Assembly: GCA_025458465.1 (NCBI GenBank)
Contig: JALOSK010000020.1
Location: 1 to 15,479, forward strand
Direction: 5' to 3'
DNA length: 15,479 bases
From: Sandarakinorhabdus sp.
GTDB taxonomy: Bacteria > Pseudomonadota > Alphaproteobacteria > Sphingomonadales > Sphingomonadaceae
Below are positions 15,156-15,479 of the stretch, one piece after another (within the stretch, counting starts at the first letter, position 1; each line of letters starts with the position of its first letter). The position numbers were made by a program, and so were the translations under genes. Below the pieces are notes generated by a model that saw only the letters and a program-made list of their open reading frames with translations, was not told the DNA's origin and searched no databases.

Positions 15156-15479
15156 GCGGCCAGATCACGGATGGCGATCGGGCGCACCGGCGGGCGCGGC
15201 GCAAAGCCGGAACGCTCCGCCTCTGGCCGGCCGGTGGTTTCGCGGATCAGCGCCTCCAGCAGAGGCCTGCAATAGCGGCCCTGACACGGGCCCATGCCGA
15301 TGCGGGTGGCGCGCTTGATGGCGCCCGCCGCACCTGGCCCGCCGGCGCCGACGCCTTCGGCCAGCACCGCCCGCGCCGTACCGAAGCTGATCTGTTCGCA
15401 CCGGCACAGCAAGGTCGTGTCGGCCACCGCTGCCATTTGCTGGGGTGGCGCCTGATACACGCGCCACAAGGCCTGCTGA
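15140..15479 (-). CDS. Partial oxidoreductase alpha subunit with C-terminal BFD-like [2Fe-2S] domain
   Basis: Only the last 112 residues are in the window; the frame is open to the right edge, so the gene starts outside. The segment begins QQALWRVYQAPP, like the linker before the iron-sulfur domain of octopine oxidase and D-hydroxyproline dehydrogenase alpha subunits. It continues with LLCRCEQISF and then RIGMGPCQGRYC. The four cysteines (CxC and Cx4C) fit a [2Fe-2S] cluster in a BFD-like domain, and the RPPVRPIAI tail is also typical. The missing part would be a pyridine-nucleotide-disulfide-oxidoreductase-like FAD domain. The gene overlaps the beta-subunit gene by 16 nt, as in known two-subunit systems. 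An independent small ferredoxin-like protein starting with TTG at 15469 is possible but less likely, because homologous sequence continues upstream. Confidence 0.85.
   Translation of the reverse strand, partial: QQALWRVYQAPPQQMAAVADTTLLCRCEQISFGTARAVLAEGVGAGGPGAAGAIKRATRIGMGPCQGRYCRPLLEALIRETTGRPEAERSGFAPRPPVRPIAIRDLAAWTDK

Overview
The window is GC-rich, tightly packed accessory DNA from what looks like a sphingomonad-type alphaproteobacterium. This rests on overall character: about two-thirds GC, a roughly 1,050-residue TonB-dependent receptor, and a Sec-exported BNR/Asp-box protein beside it. No rRNA or other taxonomic marker is present. Every gene I can support lies on the minus strand, so transcription runs from the right edge to the left. 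I see no tRNA, rRNA, CRISPR array, insertion sequence or attachment site.

Layout in transcription order (right to left). (1) 15479-13978: the C-terminal end of an octopine/hydroxyproline-dehydrogenase-type oxidoreductase alpha subunit with a [2Fe-2S] BFD-like domain, cut by the window edge, overlapping a DAO-family FAD beta subunit. The 3' end of the beta gene carries an apparent 1-bp frameshift. (2) 13977-13796: a regulatory gap with a perfect 17-bp palindrome. (3) 13795-5679: eight genes in a row with gaps of at most 34 nt or short overlaps, so very probably one operon. They encode a CUT1-type ABC importer (lipoprotein binding protein, two permeases, ATPase), a DapA-superfamily lyase, a PLP fold-III decarboxylase-like enzyme and two short-chain dehydrogenases, one of which lacks the usual catalytic Tyr/Lys. 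(4) 5678-5231: a 448-bp intergenic region with two more copies of the palindrome. (5) 5230-2087: the TonB-dependent receptor. (6) 1979-1: the partial BNR/Asp-box protein, separated from the receptor gene by a strong hairpin.

The most interesting reading is a complete but undefined uptake-and-catabolism system. The receptor would import a compound across the outer membrane and the CUT1 ABC transporter across the inner membrane. A two-subunit flavoprotein would oxidise a C-N bond, and the lyase, the PLP enzyme and the reductases would process the fragments. The palindrome TGTTCGC-N3-GCGAAC(A/G) lies in front of both the receptor gene and the transporter operon, which supports a shared regulon; no regulator gene is in the window. 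A substrate joining a sugar or keto-acid part to an amino acid (opine-like or Amadori-like), or a hydroxyproline/D-amino acid, would fit the parts. That is inference: the lyase, decarboxylase and one dehydrogenase all depart from their textbook active sites, so standard pathway names should not be attached to them.
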